DNA of 64,000 nt from Lysobacter sp. (GTDB lineage Bacteria; Pseudomonadota; Gammaproteobacteria; Xanthomonadales; Xanthomonadaceae). Positions 54,634-64,000 of this stretch are shown in pieces; within the stretch, counting starts at the first letter, position 1; the number at the start of each line of letters is the position of its first letter. The DNA is taken from positions 457,029 through 521,028 of the forward strand of contig JAHCAU010000002.1 in NCBI GenBank assembly GCA_019634715.1, written 5' to 3'. The position numbers were made by a program, and so were the translations under genes. The notes beneath the pieces were generated by a model, which was not told the origin of the DNA, made no database searches, and was given only the letters and a program-made list of their open reading frames with translations.

Positions 54634-55794
54634 GTGGATTTCCGCTTCACCGAAGAGCAGTTGATGATTCAGGACGTGGCCCGCCGGATCGCGCAGGAGA
54701 AGATCGCGCCGAGCGCCGAGCACCATGACCAGACCGGCGAATTCCCCCTCGCGAACATCCGCACCCTCGGCGAGAACGGCCTGATGGGCATCGAGGTCCC
54801 GACCGAATACGGCGGCGCCGGCATGGATCCGATCAGCTACGTGCTGGCGATGATCGAGATCGCGCACGCCGATGCCGCCCACTCGACGATCGTCTCGGTC
54901 AACAACTCGCTGTTCTGCAACGGCATCCTGAAGTTCGGCACCGAGGCGCAGAAGCAGCTCTACGTCCGCGCGATCGCCGAGGGGCGCGAGATCGGCGCTT
55001 TCGCCCTGACCGAGCCGCAGTCCGGCTCCGACGCCACCGCCATGCGCTGCAAGGCCGCGAAGCAGGCCGACGGCACCTACATCGTCAACGGCAAGAAGAG
55101 CTGGATCACCTCCGGCCCGGTCGCGAAGTACATCGTGTTGTTCGCGATGACCGATCCGGACAAGGGCGCGCGCGGCATCACCGCATTCATGATCGACACG
55201 GCGCGCGAAGGCTTCCATCGCGGCAAAACGGAACCAAAATTGGGCATCCGCGCCTCGGCCACCTGCGAGATCGAGTTCGCCGACTACGTGGTCCAGGCCG
55301 ATGAAGTGCTGGGCCAGGAAGGCGAGGGCTTCAAGATCGCGATGGGCGTGCTTGACGCCGGCCGCATCGGCATCGCTTCGCAGGCCATCGGCATCGCCCG
55401 CGCCGCGTACGAAGCGACGATCGCCTACGTGAAGGACCGCAAGGCCTTCGGCGCGCCGATTGGCACCTTCCAGATGACCCAGGCGAAGATCGCCGACATG
55501 AAGTGCAAGCTCGACGCCGCCACCCTGCTGACGCTGCGCGCGGCCTGGCAGAAGGGCGAGTTCGAGAACGGCGGTGCGCGCTTCAGCAACGAGGCGGCGA
55601 TCGCCAAGCTCACCGCCTCCGAGGCCGCGATGTGGATCACCCACCAGGCCGTGCAGATCCACGGCGGCATGGGCTACTCCAAGGAAATGCCGCTGGAACG
55701 CTACTTCCGCGACGCGAAGATCACCGAGATATACGAAGGCACCAGCGAGATCCAGCGCCTGGTGATCGCCCGCAACGAGACCGGCCTGCGCTGA
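54634..55794 (+). CDS. Acyl-CoA dehydrogenase
   Basis: A 386-residue FAD-dependent dehydrogenase of the short/branched-chain type. The N-terminal helical domain, the FAD-binding signature GAFALTEPQSGSD and the catalytic-base region ITEIYEGTSEIQRLVIAR are all present; the Glu of EGTSEIQ is the expected base. It oxidises an acyl-CoA to the 2-enoyl-CoA in fatty acid or amino-acid (for example isoleucine/valine) breakdown; chain-length preference cannot be read. The GTG start has CGAGGA 8 nt upstream; the gene diverges from the metH operon. Confidence 0.95.
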   Translation: MDFRFTEEQLMIQDVARRIAQEKIAPSAEHHDQTGEFPLANIRTLGENGLMGIEVPTEYGGAGMDPISYVLAMIEIAHADAAHSTIVSVNNSLFCNGILKFGTEAQKQLYVRAIAEGREIGAFALTEPQSGSDATAMRCKAAKQADGTYIVNGKKSWITSGPVAKYIVLFAMTDPDKGARGITAFMIDTAREGFHRGKTEPKLGIRASATCEIEFADYVVQADEVLGQEGEGFKIAMGVLDAGRIGIASQAIGIARAAYEATIAYVKDRKAFGAPIGTFQMTQAKIADMKCKLDAATLLTLRAAWQKGEFENGGARFSNEAAIAKLTASEAAMWITHQAVQIHGGMGYSKEMPLERYFRDAKITEIYEGTSEIQRLVIARNETGLR

Positions 55795-55986
55795 TGACCT
55801 CCCGGCCGGCCTGCAGCCCCGCCACCCGTCGCACGAAACGACGGGTCCGGCAGGGGCGGGCCGGCCGTACGCACCACCAGCCCCCGAATCGCATCCCCGA
55901 CCGTGCCGACGCCCTCCCGCGTCGCGCGCGCGCATGACACACACCCGGCCAGCGCCGACCGGCGCCATCAACGGACCGCACCGATC

Positions 55987-58900
55987 ATGACCAAGAAAGC
56001 CTCCGCCCCGCGCACTCCGACCCCGCGAAAACAGGTGCGCGGCCAAGCGCGCCCGAGCGATTCGCGTTCCGACGCCGCCAGTGCGGGCGAACGCCGCCTG
56101 CTCGACCCCATCCTCGACGCCATCCGCAAGCGCGCCGGCAAGAGCCGCGAAGCCGATGCCGTCGCGTTCGCCGGCACGTTCTACCAGCGCCTGAGCGAGG
56201 ACGAGCTGCCGGCGCATACCCCGGACGCGTGGGCCGCGCTGGCCGCGGATTTCCTGGACTTCGCGCGGCTGCGCAAACCGGGCACGGCCAACGTGCGCCT
56301 GTTCAACCCGACCCTCGCCAGGCATGGCTGGGAGTCCGCCCACACCGTGCTGCAGATCGTGAACGACGACATGCCGTTCCTCGTCGACTCGGTGACCATG
56401 GCGCTGGCCGACCGCGGCGTCGGCGTGCACGTGCTGGGTCATCCGATCCTGCGCGTGGCCCGCGACAAGGCCGGCCGGATCACGAAGGTCGGCGAGGGCG
56501 CGCCCGAATCGATGATGAGCATCGAGATCGACCGGCTGTCGTCCGCCGATTCGGCCGAGATCGAGCGCGCGGTGCGCGACGTGCTCGCCGACGTGCGCGG
56601 CATCGTCGAGGACTGGTCCGGCATGCGCGACCGGATGCTGGCGATCACCGAGGACCTCGGCAAGCGCCGCATGCCGGTCAGCGACACCGCCCGCGCGGAA
56701 GCGCAGGCCTTCCTCGGCTGGGCCGCAGCGGACCACTTCACCTTCCTCGGCTATCGCGAGTACAAGGTGAAGAAGCAGGGCGGCGAGGAAGTGCTGGCCG
56801 CCGACCCGGGCACCGGCCTGGGCCTGCTGCGCGGCCGCGAAAGCGGCAAGCCGCGCAAGGTGTCCACGCTGTCGGCGCATGCCATGCACCAGGCCGGCCA
56901 TGTCGAGCCGCTGATCCTCACCAAGACCAACTCGCGCGCCACCGTGCATCGCCCCGGTTACATGGACTACATCGGCGTGCTCAGCTACGACGCCGACGGC
57001 CGCCCGGTCGCCGAACAGCGCTTCATCGGCCTGTACACCTCCAGCGCCTACACCCGCCGGCCGTGGGAGATCCCGCTGGTGCGCGAGCGTCACGAAGCGG
57101 TGATGGCCAGGTCCGGCCTCGCGCCCACAGGCCACAGCTGGAAGGCGCTGCGCCACATCCTCGAAAAGCTGCCGCGCGACGAACTGTTCCAGTCCGACGA
57201 GGCGGAACTGTTCGAACTCGCCACCGGCGTGCTCAACCTGCAGGAACGCGTGCGCAGCAAGGTGTTCCTGCGCCACGACCGCTACGGCCGCTTCTACTCG
57301 GTGCTGGCCTACATTCCGCGCGACCGCTACAACACCGAGATGCGCCTGCGCATCGAGGCGATGCTGCGCGAAGTGCTGCATGCCGACCGTGTCGACTCCA
57401 CCATCCAGCTCGGCGATTCGCCGCTGGCGCAGCTGCACATGCTGGCGCGCCCGCGCAAGGACGAACTGGTCGAAATCGACGCCGCCGGCCTCAATGCCCG
57501 GCTCGCCGCGATCGTGCGCAACTGGCAGGACGACCTGCGCGAGACGCTGGTGTCGCGCCATGGCGAAGAACGCGGCCTGGCGCTGGCCAACGGCTTCGGC
57601 CGCGCGCTGCCGGCCGGCTACATCGAGAAGGCGTCGGCCGCGATCGCCGCCGACGACGTCGAGCAGCTCACCGCCCTGACGCCCGAGAACGACCTGCGGC
57701 TGAGCCTCTACCGGGACACCGACGGCGGCCTGCGCTTCAAGTTCTACCGCCTGCACGACGACATCCCGCTGTCCGACGCGATGCCGATGATGGAGAACAT
57801 GGGCCTGCGCGTGATCTCGGAGCATCCGTTCCGGATCGAATCCGACGGCACCGTGGCCTACATCCAGGACTTCGAGGTCGAAGTCACGCGCGGCGACATC
57901 AACGTCGACGACCTCGACGAGAACTTCGAGGATGCGTTCGGCCAGATCTGGCGCGGCAACGCCGAGAACGACGGCTTCAACAAGCTGATCCTCGCCGCGA
58001 ACCTGTCGTGGAAGCAGATCGCGATGCTGCGCGCCTACTGCAAGTACCTGCTGCAGATCGGCGTGCCGTTCTCGCAGAACTACGTCGAGGCGACGTTCGC
58101 GCGCTACCCGATCCTCGCGCGCCTGATGACCGAACTGTTCGAAGCGCGCTTCGACCCGGCCACCGGCAACGAATCGAAGGCCGAGATCAAGGCCGGCGCC
58201 GACGCCATCCGCAAGCAGCTCACCGCGATCGCTTCCGGCGATGCCGCGGTGCTCGCCGCGGTGGAGCCGGTGATCGCTGCGCGTGCCGCGAAGCGCGAAG
58301 CGCAGCTGGAAGCGACGCGCACCGCGATCACCGCGCTGCTCGACCGCGTGTCCAGCCTCGACGAGGACCGCATCCTGCGCGGTTTCGTCGGGGTCATCGA
58401 GGCGACGCTGCGCACCAACTACTACATCACCTATCGCAGCGGCCGCTACCGCAACGGCCTCCGCGCCGACGGCGGCCCGGCCGACTACCTCAGCTTCAAG
58501 TTCGACACCTCGAAGGTGCCGGACCTGCCGAAGCCGCGCCCGTACCGCGAGATCTTCGTCTGCGGCCCGCGCGTCGAAGGCGTGCACCTGCGCTTCGGCC
58601 CGGTCGCGCGCGGCGGCCTGCGCTGGTCGGATCGTCGCGAAGACTTCCGTACCGAAGTGCTGGGCCTGGTGAAGGCGCAGATGGTGAAGAACACCGTGAT
58701 CGTGCCGGTCGGCTCGAAGGGCGGTTTCTTCTGCAAGCAGCTGCCGGACCCGTCGGTCGACCGCGATGCCTGGTTCAACGAAGGCGTGGCCTGCTACAAG
58801 CGCTTCATCAACGGCCTGCTCGACATCACCGACAACATCGTCGGCGGAAAAATCGTGCCGCCGGACGAAGTGGTGCGCCACGATGGCGACGACCCGTACC

Positions 58901-61008
58901 TCGTCGTCGCCGCCGACAAGGGCACCGCGACCTTCTCCGACATCGCCAACGGCATCGCCAACGCGCACGGCTTCTGGCTCGACGATGCCTTCGCTTCGGG
59001 CGGTTCGGTCGGCTACGACCACAAGGGCATGGGCATCACTGCGCGCGGCGGCTGGGAGTCGGTCAAGCGCCACTTCCGTGCGCTCGGCCGCGACTGCCAG
59101 ACCCAGGACTTCACCTGCGTCGGCGTCGGCGACATGTCCGGCGACGTGTTCGGCAACGGCATGCTGCTCTCGAAGCACATCCGCCTCGTCGCCGCGTTCG
59201 ATCACCGCCACGTCTTCCTCGATCCGAACCCGGACTCGGCGATCTCGTTCAAGGAACGCGAACGCCTGTTCAAGCTGCCGCGTTCGAGCTGGGAGGATTA
59301 CGACAAGGCGCTGATCAGCAAGGGCGGCGGCGTGTTCCCGCGCTCGGCCAAGTCGATCCCGCTGTCGCCGGAGATCAAGGCCGTGCTCGGCATCGCGTCC
59401 GATGCGACGTCGATGAGTCCGATGGACCTGATGAACGCGATCCTGAAGGCACCGGTGGACCTGCTGTGGAACGGAGGCATCGGCACCTACGTCAAGGCGT
59501 CGAGCGAGTCGCACGCCGATGCCGGCGATCGCGCCAACAACGGCCTGCGCGTCAACGGCAACGAACTGCGCTGCCGCATGGTGGGCGAGGGCGGCAACCT
59601 CGGCCTGACCCAGCTCGGCCGCATCGAGGCCGCGCTCAATGGCGTGCTGCTCAACACCGACTTCATCGACAACTCCGCCGGCGTGGACACCTCCGACCAC
59701 GAGGTGAACATCAAGATCCTGCTCAACGGCGAGGTCCAGAAGAAGAAGCTGACGATGCCCGAGCGCAACAAGCTGCTCGCGGCGATGACCGACGAGGTCG
59801 CTGCGCTGGTCCTCAACGACAACTACCGCCAGAACCAGGCGCTGAGCCTGATGCAGCGGATGTCGCTGAGCCGCCTCGGCTCCAAGCAGCACTTCATCAA
59901 GACCCTCGAATCGCAGGGCCTGCTCGACCGCCAGATCGAATTCCTGCCCAGCGACGCCGAGATCGCCGACCGCAAGTCGCGCCGCATCGGCCTGACCCGG
60001 CCGGAGCTGTCGGTGCTGCTGTCGTACTCGAAGATCGTGCTGTTCCAGCAACTGCTCGGCTCCGACGTGCCGGAAGACCCCTACCTGTCGAAGGAACTGG
60101 TGCGCTACTTCCCGCAGCCGCTGCAGCAGAAGTACGCGAAGTCGATGGAACAGCATCGCCTGAAGCGCGAGATCATCGCCACCGCGGTGACCAACTCGAT
60201 GGTCAACCGCATGGGCGCGACCTTCACCCTGCGCATGACCGAGGATTCCGGTCGCACGCCGGGCGAAGTCGCGAAGGCCTTCACCATCACCCGCGAGACG
60301 CTCGACGCGCGCGAGATGTGGGCGCAGATCGATGCGCTCGACGGCAAGGTGCCGGAATCGGTGCAGGTCGATGCGCTGCAGACCATCTGGTCGCTGCAGC
60401 GTTCGATGACGCGCTGGCTGCTGTCGCGTCCGGGCGCGATCCCGGCGATCACCGATGCGGTCGGCCGCTACCACGACGGTTTCCGCGAGATCCGCGCCGG
60501 CTCCGGCATCCTGCCGGCGACGATGCGCCCCGCGTACGACGCCAGCTTCGAGGACTGGAAGGCCAAGGGCATGCCCGAGTCGCTGGCCAGGCAACTCGCG
60601 GCGATTCCCTACCTCGAATGGTGCTGCGACATCATCGAAGTGGCGCGCGCGCGCAAGCTCAAGCCGGTCGAGGTGGCGAAGGTTCACTTCCGCCTCGGCG
60701 AAGCCCTGCAATTGCCGTGGCTGTACGCGCAGATCGACACGCTCGCCGTCGATGGCCGCTGGCATGCGGTCGCGCGCGGCTCGCTGCGCGACGAACTCGC
60801 CACGCAGCAGCGTCTGCTGACCATGCAGGTGCTCGCCACGCCGGGTGCGAACGCCGATGCCAAGGTCCGGCACTGGCTGGATCGCGACGATGCCGCGCTG
60901 CGCTTCACCCTCGGCATGCTCGCCGAAGTGGCCACGCAGAAGTCGCTGGACTACCCGACCGCCTCGGTCGCGGTGCGCAGGCTGTCGATGCTGTCGTCCG
61001 AAGGCTGA
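55987..61008 (+). CDS. gdhB: NAD-specific glutamate dehydrogenase, large (180-kDa class)
   Basis: A 1673-residue enzyme that deaminates glutamate to 2-oxoglutarate. This large class has a long N-terminal regulatory part with ACT-like segments, a central dehydrogenase domain and a C-terminal extension. The catalytic domain is recognisable by [29 protein letters not shown] (around residue 905, with the active-site Lys) and [21 protein letters not shown]. The start is the ATG giving [11 protein letters not shown]; an in-frame ATG 84 nt earlier adds unconserved residues. It links nitrogen catabolism to the TCA-cycle enzymes sucAB and fumC elsewhere in the window. Confidence 0.95.
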   Translation: MTKKASAPRTPTPRKQVRGQARPSDSRSDAASAGERRLLDPILDAIRKRAGKSREADAVAFAGTFYQRLSEDELPAHTPDAWAALAADFLDFARLRKPGTANVRLFNPTLARHGWESAHTVLQIVNDDMPFLVDSVTMALADRGVGVHVLGHPILRVARDKAGRITKVGEGAPESMMSIEIDRLSSADSAEIERAVRDVLADVRGIVEDWSGMRDRMLAITEDLGKRRMPVSDTARAEAQAFLGWAAADHFTFLGYREYKVKKQGGEEVLAADPGTGLGLLRGRESGKPRKVSTLSAHAMHQAGHVEPLILTKTNSRATVHRPGYMDYIGVLSYDADGRPVAEQRFIGLYTSSAYTRRPWEIPLVRERHEAVMARSGLAPTGHSWKALRHILEKLPRDELFQSDEAELFELATGVLNLQERVRSKVFLRHDRYGRFYSVLAYIPRDRYNTEMRLRIEAMLREVLHADRVDSTIQLGDSPLAQLHMLARPRKDELVEIDAAGLNARLAAIVRNWQDDLRETLVSRHGEERGLALANGFGRALPAGYIEKASAAIAADDVEQLTALTPENDLRLSLYRDTDGGLRFKFYRLHDDIPLSDAMPMMENMGLRVISEHPFRIESDGTVAYIQDFEVEVTRGDINVDDLDENFEDAFGQIWRGNAENDGFNKLILAANLSWKQIAMLRAYCKYLLQIGVPFSQNYVEATFARYPILARLMTELFEARFDPATGNESKAEIKAGADAIRKQLTAIASGDAAVLAAVEPVIAARAAKREAQLEATRTAITALLDRVSSLDEDRILRGFVGVIEATLRTNYYITYRSGRYRNGLRADGGPADYLSFKFDTSKVPDLPKPRPYREIFVCGPRVEGVHLRFGPVARGGLRWSDRREDFRTEVLGLVKAQMVKNTVIVPVGSKGGFFCKQLPDPSVDRDAWFNEGVACYKRFINGLLDITDNIVGGKIVPPDEVVRHDGDDPYLVVAADKGTATFSDIANGIANAHGFWLDDAFASGGSVGYDHKGMGITARGGWESVKRHFRALGRDCQTQDFTCVGVGDMSGDVFGNGMLLSKHIRLVAAFDHRHVFLDPNPDSAISFKERERLFKLPRSSWEDYDKALISKGGGVFPRSAKSIPLSPEIKAVLGIASDATSMSPMDLMNAILKAPVDLLWNGGIGTYVKASSESHADAGDRANNGLRVNGNELRCRMVGEGGNLGLTQLGRIEAALNGVLLNTDFIDNSAGVDTSDHEVNIKILLNGEVQKKKLTMPERNKLLAAMTDEVAALVLNDNYRQNQALSLMQRMSLSRLGSKQHFIKTLESQGLLDRQIEFLPSDAEIADRKSRRIGLTRPELSVLLSYSKIVLFQQLLGSDVPEDPYLSKELVRYFPQPLQQKYAKSMEQHRLKREIIATAVTNSMVNRMGATFTLRMTEDSGRTPGEVAKAFTITRETLDAREMWAQIDALDGKVPESVQVDALQTIWSLQRSMTRWLLSRPGAIPAITDAVGRYHDGFREIRAGSGILPATMRPAYDASFEDWKAKGMPESLARQLAAIPYLEWCCDIIEVARARKLKPVEVAKVHFRLGEALQLPWLYAQIDTLAVDGRWHAVARGSLRDELATQQRLLTMQVLATPGANADAKVRHWLDRDDAALRFTLGMLAEVATQKSLDYPTASVAVRRLSMLSSEG

Positions 61009-61034
61009 CGGCCGCACCATCGCAGCGCATGTGC

Positions 61035-61064
61035 CGAACGGCCCCGGGAGACCGGGGCCGTTCG
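61035..61064 (+). terminator. Terminator of the glutamate dehydrogenase gene
   Basis: A perfect 13-bp stem (61035-61047 with 61052-61064) closing a GAGA loop, 26 nt after the stop, followed by CTTGTC. Confidence 0.6.
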
Positions 61065-61168
61065 CTTGTCCGGCGATGCAATGCGGGGTGCATGCCGCGG
61101 ACTGCCATCGTCGCGACGATCCGCTATCCTCGCGCTTGCGGGATGGACCCGCCGGACAGGACGCACCC

Positions 61169-61936
61169 GTGGCCCAGCAGCGCATCGCCTTTCTCGCCAG
61201 CCCCAGCCCCGACGCCCAGCAGGCGCTGGAGGCCATGACCGCGCGCCATGGCCAATGCGCGCCCAGCGATGCCGAGATCCTCTGTCCGCTCGGCGGCGAC
61301 GGCTTCATGCTGCAGACCCTGCATCGCCATGGCGGGCTCGGCATCCCGGTGTACGGCATGAAGCTCGGCACCGTCGGCTTCCTGATGAATCATTTCGTCG
61401 TCGACGGCCTGTGCGAACGCCTCGCCGCCGCCGAACCCGCGAAGCTGCGTCCGCTCGAAATGGCCGCGCAGACCGAATCCGGCGCCACCGTCACATCGCT
61501 CGCGTACAACGAAGTCTCGCTGCTGCGCCAGACCCGCCAGGCCGCACACATCTCGATCGACCTCAACGACCAGACCCGCCTCGACGAACTCATCTGCGAC
61601 GGCGTGATGGTCGCCACCCCCGCCGGCAGCACCGCCTACAACCATTCCGCCGGCGGCCCGATCCTGCCGCTGGGCAGCAACGTCGTCTCGCTCACCCCCA
61701 TCGCTCCGTTCCGCCCGCGCCGCTGGCGCGGCGCATTGCTGAAAGCCGACACAGAAGTCCGCTTCCGCGTCCTCGACCCCTACAAGCGCCCCGTCAGCGC
61801 CACCGCCGACTCCCACGAAGTCCGCGACGTCGTCGAAGTCGCCATCCGCGAATCCCGCGACCGCATGGTCACCCTGCTGTTCGACCCGGAACACAACCTG
61901 GAAGAGCGGATATTGAGCGAGCAGTTTGTGGCGTGA
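61169..61936 (+). CDS. nadK: NAD kinase
   Basis: A 255-residue enzyme that phosphorylates NAD to NADP. It has the NAD-kinase loop GGDG (residues 42-45 in [11 protein letters not shown]), followed by the substrate-binding NEVS and the second core motif [11 protein letters not shown] (about 138-148). The start is the GTG giving (M)AQQRIAFLA, with an ACAGGA upstream, which yields the usual length for the family. It marks the end of the ordinary high-GC sequence; the DNA that follows is AT-richer. Confidence 0.95.
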   Translation: MAQQRIAFLASPSPDAQQALEAMTARHGQCAPSDAEILCPLGGDGFMLQTLHRHGGLGIPVYGMKLGTVGFLMNHFVVDGLCERLAAAEPAKLRPLEMAAQTESGATVTSLAYNEVSLLRQTRQAAHISIDLNDQTRLDELICDGVMVATPAGSTAYNHSAGGPILPLGSNVVSLTPIAPFRPRRWRGALLKADTEVRFRVLDPYKRPVSATADSHEVRDVVEVAIRESRDRMVTLLFDPEHNLEERILSEQFVA

Positions 61937-61995
61937 GGGGCTGAGGCTCTCGTATTGAGCGGCCGAGCGGGGTTGTGTCCAGTTTTTTTTCAAAC

Positions 61996-62012
61996 ATCTC
62001 AATTCTTGAGAT
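61996..62012. promoter_or_regulatory. Small inverted repeat upstream of the RHS gene
   Basis: Seven-nt arms ATCTCAA (61996-62002) and TTGAGAT (62006-62012) around a 3-nt centre, preceded by a T8 run. Function unknown; a TAGAAT at 62023-62028 downstream could be a -10 box. Confidence 0.35.
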
Positions 62013-62173
62013 CCGACTGCAGTAGAATCGCGAGTCGCTGGGCATTGTTCCGTTCGAGACACGGCTGCCCGTGCGGATAGCGTTACCATCTATTTGGAAC
62101 GATGCTTCCTGAGTTCTCATTCTTTTTTTTCAATTTCAAAATTATCTCAAGAGCGCGTTTACAGGGGGAGTGG

Positions 62174-64000
62174 GTGAGCAAGTCATATTCCTTTTTTCTA
62201 GCTGCATTGGCATGCGTCTTCCTGCATGTGGCCTCGGCGAATGCGCAGTCGGTAGATATCAACGGTGAGTATTCGAAGAAAGTCAGAGCTGCTTCTGTCG
62301 TCGGTAGTCTGAATCAGGGTTCATTCGGGCAGTCCATCTCGGATTCAAATGGAAGCACTGTTTTTACCAATGTCGATATTGATATACCCGGAAACAGCAG
62401 CCTGCCGGTGTCGTTCGGACGCCGCCTTGTGATAGGCGAGCGCTTTGTTGCCGAAGAGTTAGGGGGGCTGGGAAACTGGGATATTGATGTTCCCTTCATC
62501 GAGGGAACATTTGACGCGAATTATGGTTGGACCGTAGGTGGCCCCAGTTTTTCCGGCAGGTTTAATCGCTGCTCCAATCCAGCGTCGCCGGAGATATCCG
62601 CGCCGCGATTTACTGCGGTGGAGGTGTGGCATGGGTATAACATTCATGTGCCCGGTGAGCTGGATGGGCAGTTGGCCATCAACAAGGGCGACGTCCCGGT
62701 TCCAGAGGGTGGCGAAGCCGCGCCATGGGTCGTAGGGTTGACTGCGCGCCTGAGTTGCTTGCCCTCACTGAAGAACGGTGGTTACGGCGAGGGGTTCCTG
62801 CTTCGACTCCCGAATGGAACCAAGTACTATTTCGATTATCCGGCCGAGCGCTTCGCGCCGTCCCTGTACAAGGGGCCGCGAACTGTTTCGGGTTATGGCA
62901 TCCAACGGAAAAGAATATTTCTGCTTGCGACTCGCATAGAGGATCGCTTCGGAAATAGTGTCGACTATCACTACAACGCCGGGCGTATCGAGTCGATTGT
63001 CGGTAACGATGGGCGGCGAATCGATATCGCCTACCCTGCAGGTGGCGTGATTGCGACGGCGAATGGCAGGACTTGGTCGTATGGCATCGTGAACGGCCAG
63101 CTGCGGTCTGTGACTTTGCCGGATGGCGGACGCTGGGAGTATTCAGAATTCGGCTCCTATTCACAGCGCCCCGGCGGCATGCCGAGCATGCCGGTAGACA
63201 TGTTTGATCCTACGTGGATGTGCAGTGAGTTCAATGAGTTCGTGCCATACACGCACAACATTTTCACTGTCAAGCATCCCAGCGGTGCTGTGGGTACCTT
63301 CAACTTCGCAGCGACTATTTTTGCGAGGCATTGGGTTCCTTACTCATGCGTCATCGATTTCTTTGATCACCAGCGGCATGTCCTCGGGATGGTCTCCTCT
63401 GCGGTTTATTCAAATAATTTCGACTGGAATGTCTATATTGCAGCGATTAATTCTGGTCGATCACCTGAAGAGGCTGCGAATATGGCTTCTTCGATCAATG
63501 TCGTCTCTCAACTTCCAAGTACTTCTTTTGTCGAAAACGTCCAGAGTTATGCCAGAAATGTCATTCCTCGCTACTTCAGTGTGCTTTCGATTTCGAAGAT
63601 GACGGTGGCTGGGCACGGCATTTCAGACCAGGTCACAAGGTATGAATATGACGGAAACACCATTCCTTCGATATGCGATTCAAGGCATTTCAGGACAGGT
63701 GCGTGGGGCGTTCGATGCAGTGAAAATCCCTGTCTGGATGGCGTCTGCACATTGGATGAAAGTGCGCGCAGAATCGTTGTCCACCAGCCTTCCGGCGTCA
63801 GGATCAACAGGTATATTGGCAAGGTGTATGGCGTCAACGAGGGACAAGTCCTGCGCGAGGAAACCGTCGACGTTTCCGGGAATGTCATCCGCGAAGTCGA
63901 TTTTCGGTACTTGAATCCTGTCGAAGCCGCCAGTCAGGTCTTTCCCACGGCCTTGAAGGGGTGGCTGGCGCCTGATGTCATGGGGGGGCTGATTCGCCCA
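62174..64000 (+). CDS. RHS-type protein, N-terminal part (3' end outside window)
   Basis: An open frame runs from a GTG at 62174 to the right end of the window: 609 codons without a stop. It starts with a signal peptide (YSFFLAALACVFLHVASANA). The middle has the tyrosine-rich beta-strand units of RHS/YD repeats, such as TKYYFDYPAERF, FGNSVDYHYN, RIDIAYPAGG and RTWSYGIV. These are the shells of large secreted or surface proteins that often end in a toxin domain; the C-terminus is beyond the window. Codon use is much AT-richer than the neighbours, and the upstream 240 bp are AT-rich too, which suggests acquired DNA. A GGGGAG precedes the start with a short gap. Confidence 0.8.
   Translation, partial: MSKSYSFFLAALACVFLHVASANAQSVDINGEYSKKVRAASVVGSLNQGSFGQSISDSNGSTVFTNVDIDIPGNSSLPVSFGRRLVIGERFVAEELGGLGNWDIDVPFIEGTFDANYGWTVGGPSFSGRFNRCSNPASPEISAPRFTAVEVWHGYNIHVPGELDGQLAINKGDVPVPEGGEAAPWVVGLTARLSCLPSLKNGGYGEGFLLRLPNGTKYYFDYPAERFAPSLYKGPRTVSGYGIQRKRIFLLATRIEDRFGNSVDYHYNAGRIESIVGNDGRRIDIAYPAGGVIATANGRTWSYGIVNGQLRSVTLPDGGRWEYSEFGSYSQRPGGMPSMPVDMFDPTWMCSEFNEFVPYTHNIFTVKHPSGAVGTFNFAATIFARHWVPYSCVIDFFDHQRHVLGMVSSAVYSNNFDWNVYIAAINSGRSPEEAANMASSINVVSQLPSTSFVENVQSYARNVIPRYFSVLSISKMTVAGHGISDQVTRYEYDGNTIPSICDSRHFRTGAWGVRCSENPCLDGVCTLDESARRIVVHQPSGVRINRYIGKVYGVNEGQVLREETVDVSGNVIREVDFRYLNPVEAASQVFPTALKGWLAPDVMGGLIRP

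Noticed and set aside
54580..61371. A 2263-codon open frame on the minus strand opposite the glutamate dehydrogenase gene
   Set aside because: It is the shadow of a high-GC coding region: the plus-strand product is a clear known enzyme, and the minus-strand translation is full of Arg, His, Asp and Val/Ala repeats without any motif.
61937..62173. A possible tRNA or small RNA gene in the AT-rich spacer before the RHS gene
   Set aside because: No cloverleaf or terminator-ended stem was found; the only structure is a 7-bp hairpin.

Overview
The window is a stretch of GC-rich chromosome from a gammaproteobacterium of the order Xanthomonadales (Lysobacterales), most like Lysobacter, Luteimonas or a close relative. 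Support comes from four things: a C-terminal XVIPCD domain (the type IV secretion recruitment signal known only from this order), methionine synthase split into two genes, GyrA with Gln at position 83, and several short palindromic repeats of the kind common in these genomes. The genus cannot be fixed from the sequence. Most of the window is ordinary core genome, densely packed on both strands. I see no rRNA, tRNA, CRISPR array, insertion sequence or prophage.

Layout. 1-7.5 kb: 3' end of ligA, epmA (EF-P lysylation), a DUF3011 secreted protein, mtnA and gyrA. 7.7-15.2 kb: a bacterial alpha-2-macroglobulin lipoprotein followed by pbpC, the usual periplasmic defence and cell-wall repair pair. 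15.4-18.5 kb: an MBOAT O-acyltransferase and an AlgJ/AlgX-like partner, which should O-acetylate an envelope or secreted glycan. 18.6-22.4 kb: peroxiredoxin, Hsp20 with an RpoH-type promoter, a CbpA-like co-chaperone, a PilH-like response regulator and an AcuI/YhdH oxidoreductase. 22.4-23.0 kb: a small GIY-YIG nuclease bracketed by perfect 27-nt inverted repeats. 23.0-29.4 kb: a LOG-family protein and the 2-oxoglutarate dehydrogenase operon sucA-sucB-lpdG on the minus strand. 29.7-37 kb: an unknown lipoprotein, a GNAT fusion protein, the RoxA ribosomal oxygenase, a VOC protein, purB and fumC. 37-41.7 kb: small envelope proteins (DUF2884, DUF2807) and a GntR-ABC transporter operon with a small membrane protein at its head. 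41.8-46.8 kb: glutathione peroxidase, two FKBP isomerases, ugd, slyX and a DUF2058 gene. 46.8-49.6 kb, minus strand: a probable interbacterial toxin, a permuted NlpC/P60-like hydrolase and an alpha/beta hydrolase. 49.7-54.5 kb: the methionine synthase operon, headed by an ArsR-methyltransferase regulator. 54.6-62 kb: acyl-CoA dehydrogenase, the 180-kDa-class NAD-glutamate dehydrogenase and NAD kinase. 62.2 kb to the end: the 5' part of an RHS-type protein in distinctly AT-richer DNA, probably the edge of an acquired region.

The most interesting item is the gene at 46837-48027. Its first residues match the start of the cholera toxin A-chain ADP-ribosyltransferase fold, and its end is a clear XVIPCD, so it reads as a contact-delivered ADP-ribosylating toxin. 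The other items worth following are the GIY-YIG cassette, the RHS gene at the right edge, and the regulator and operator of the split metH operon.
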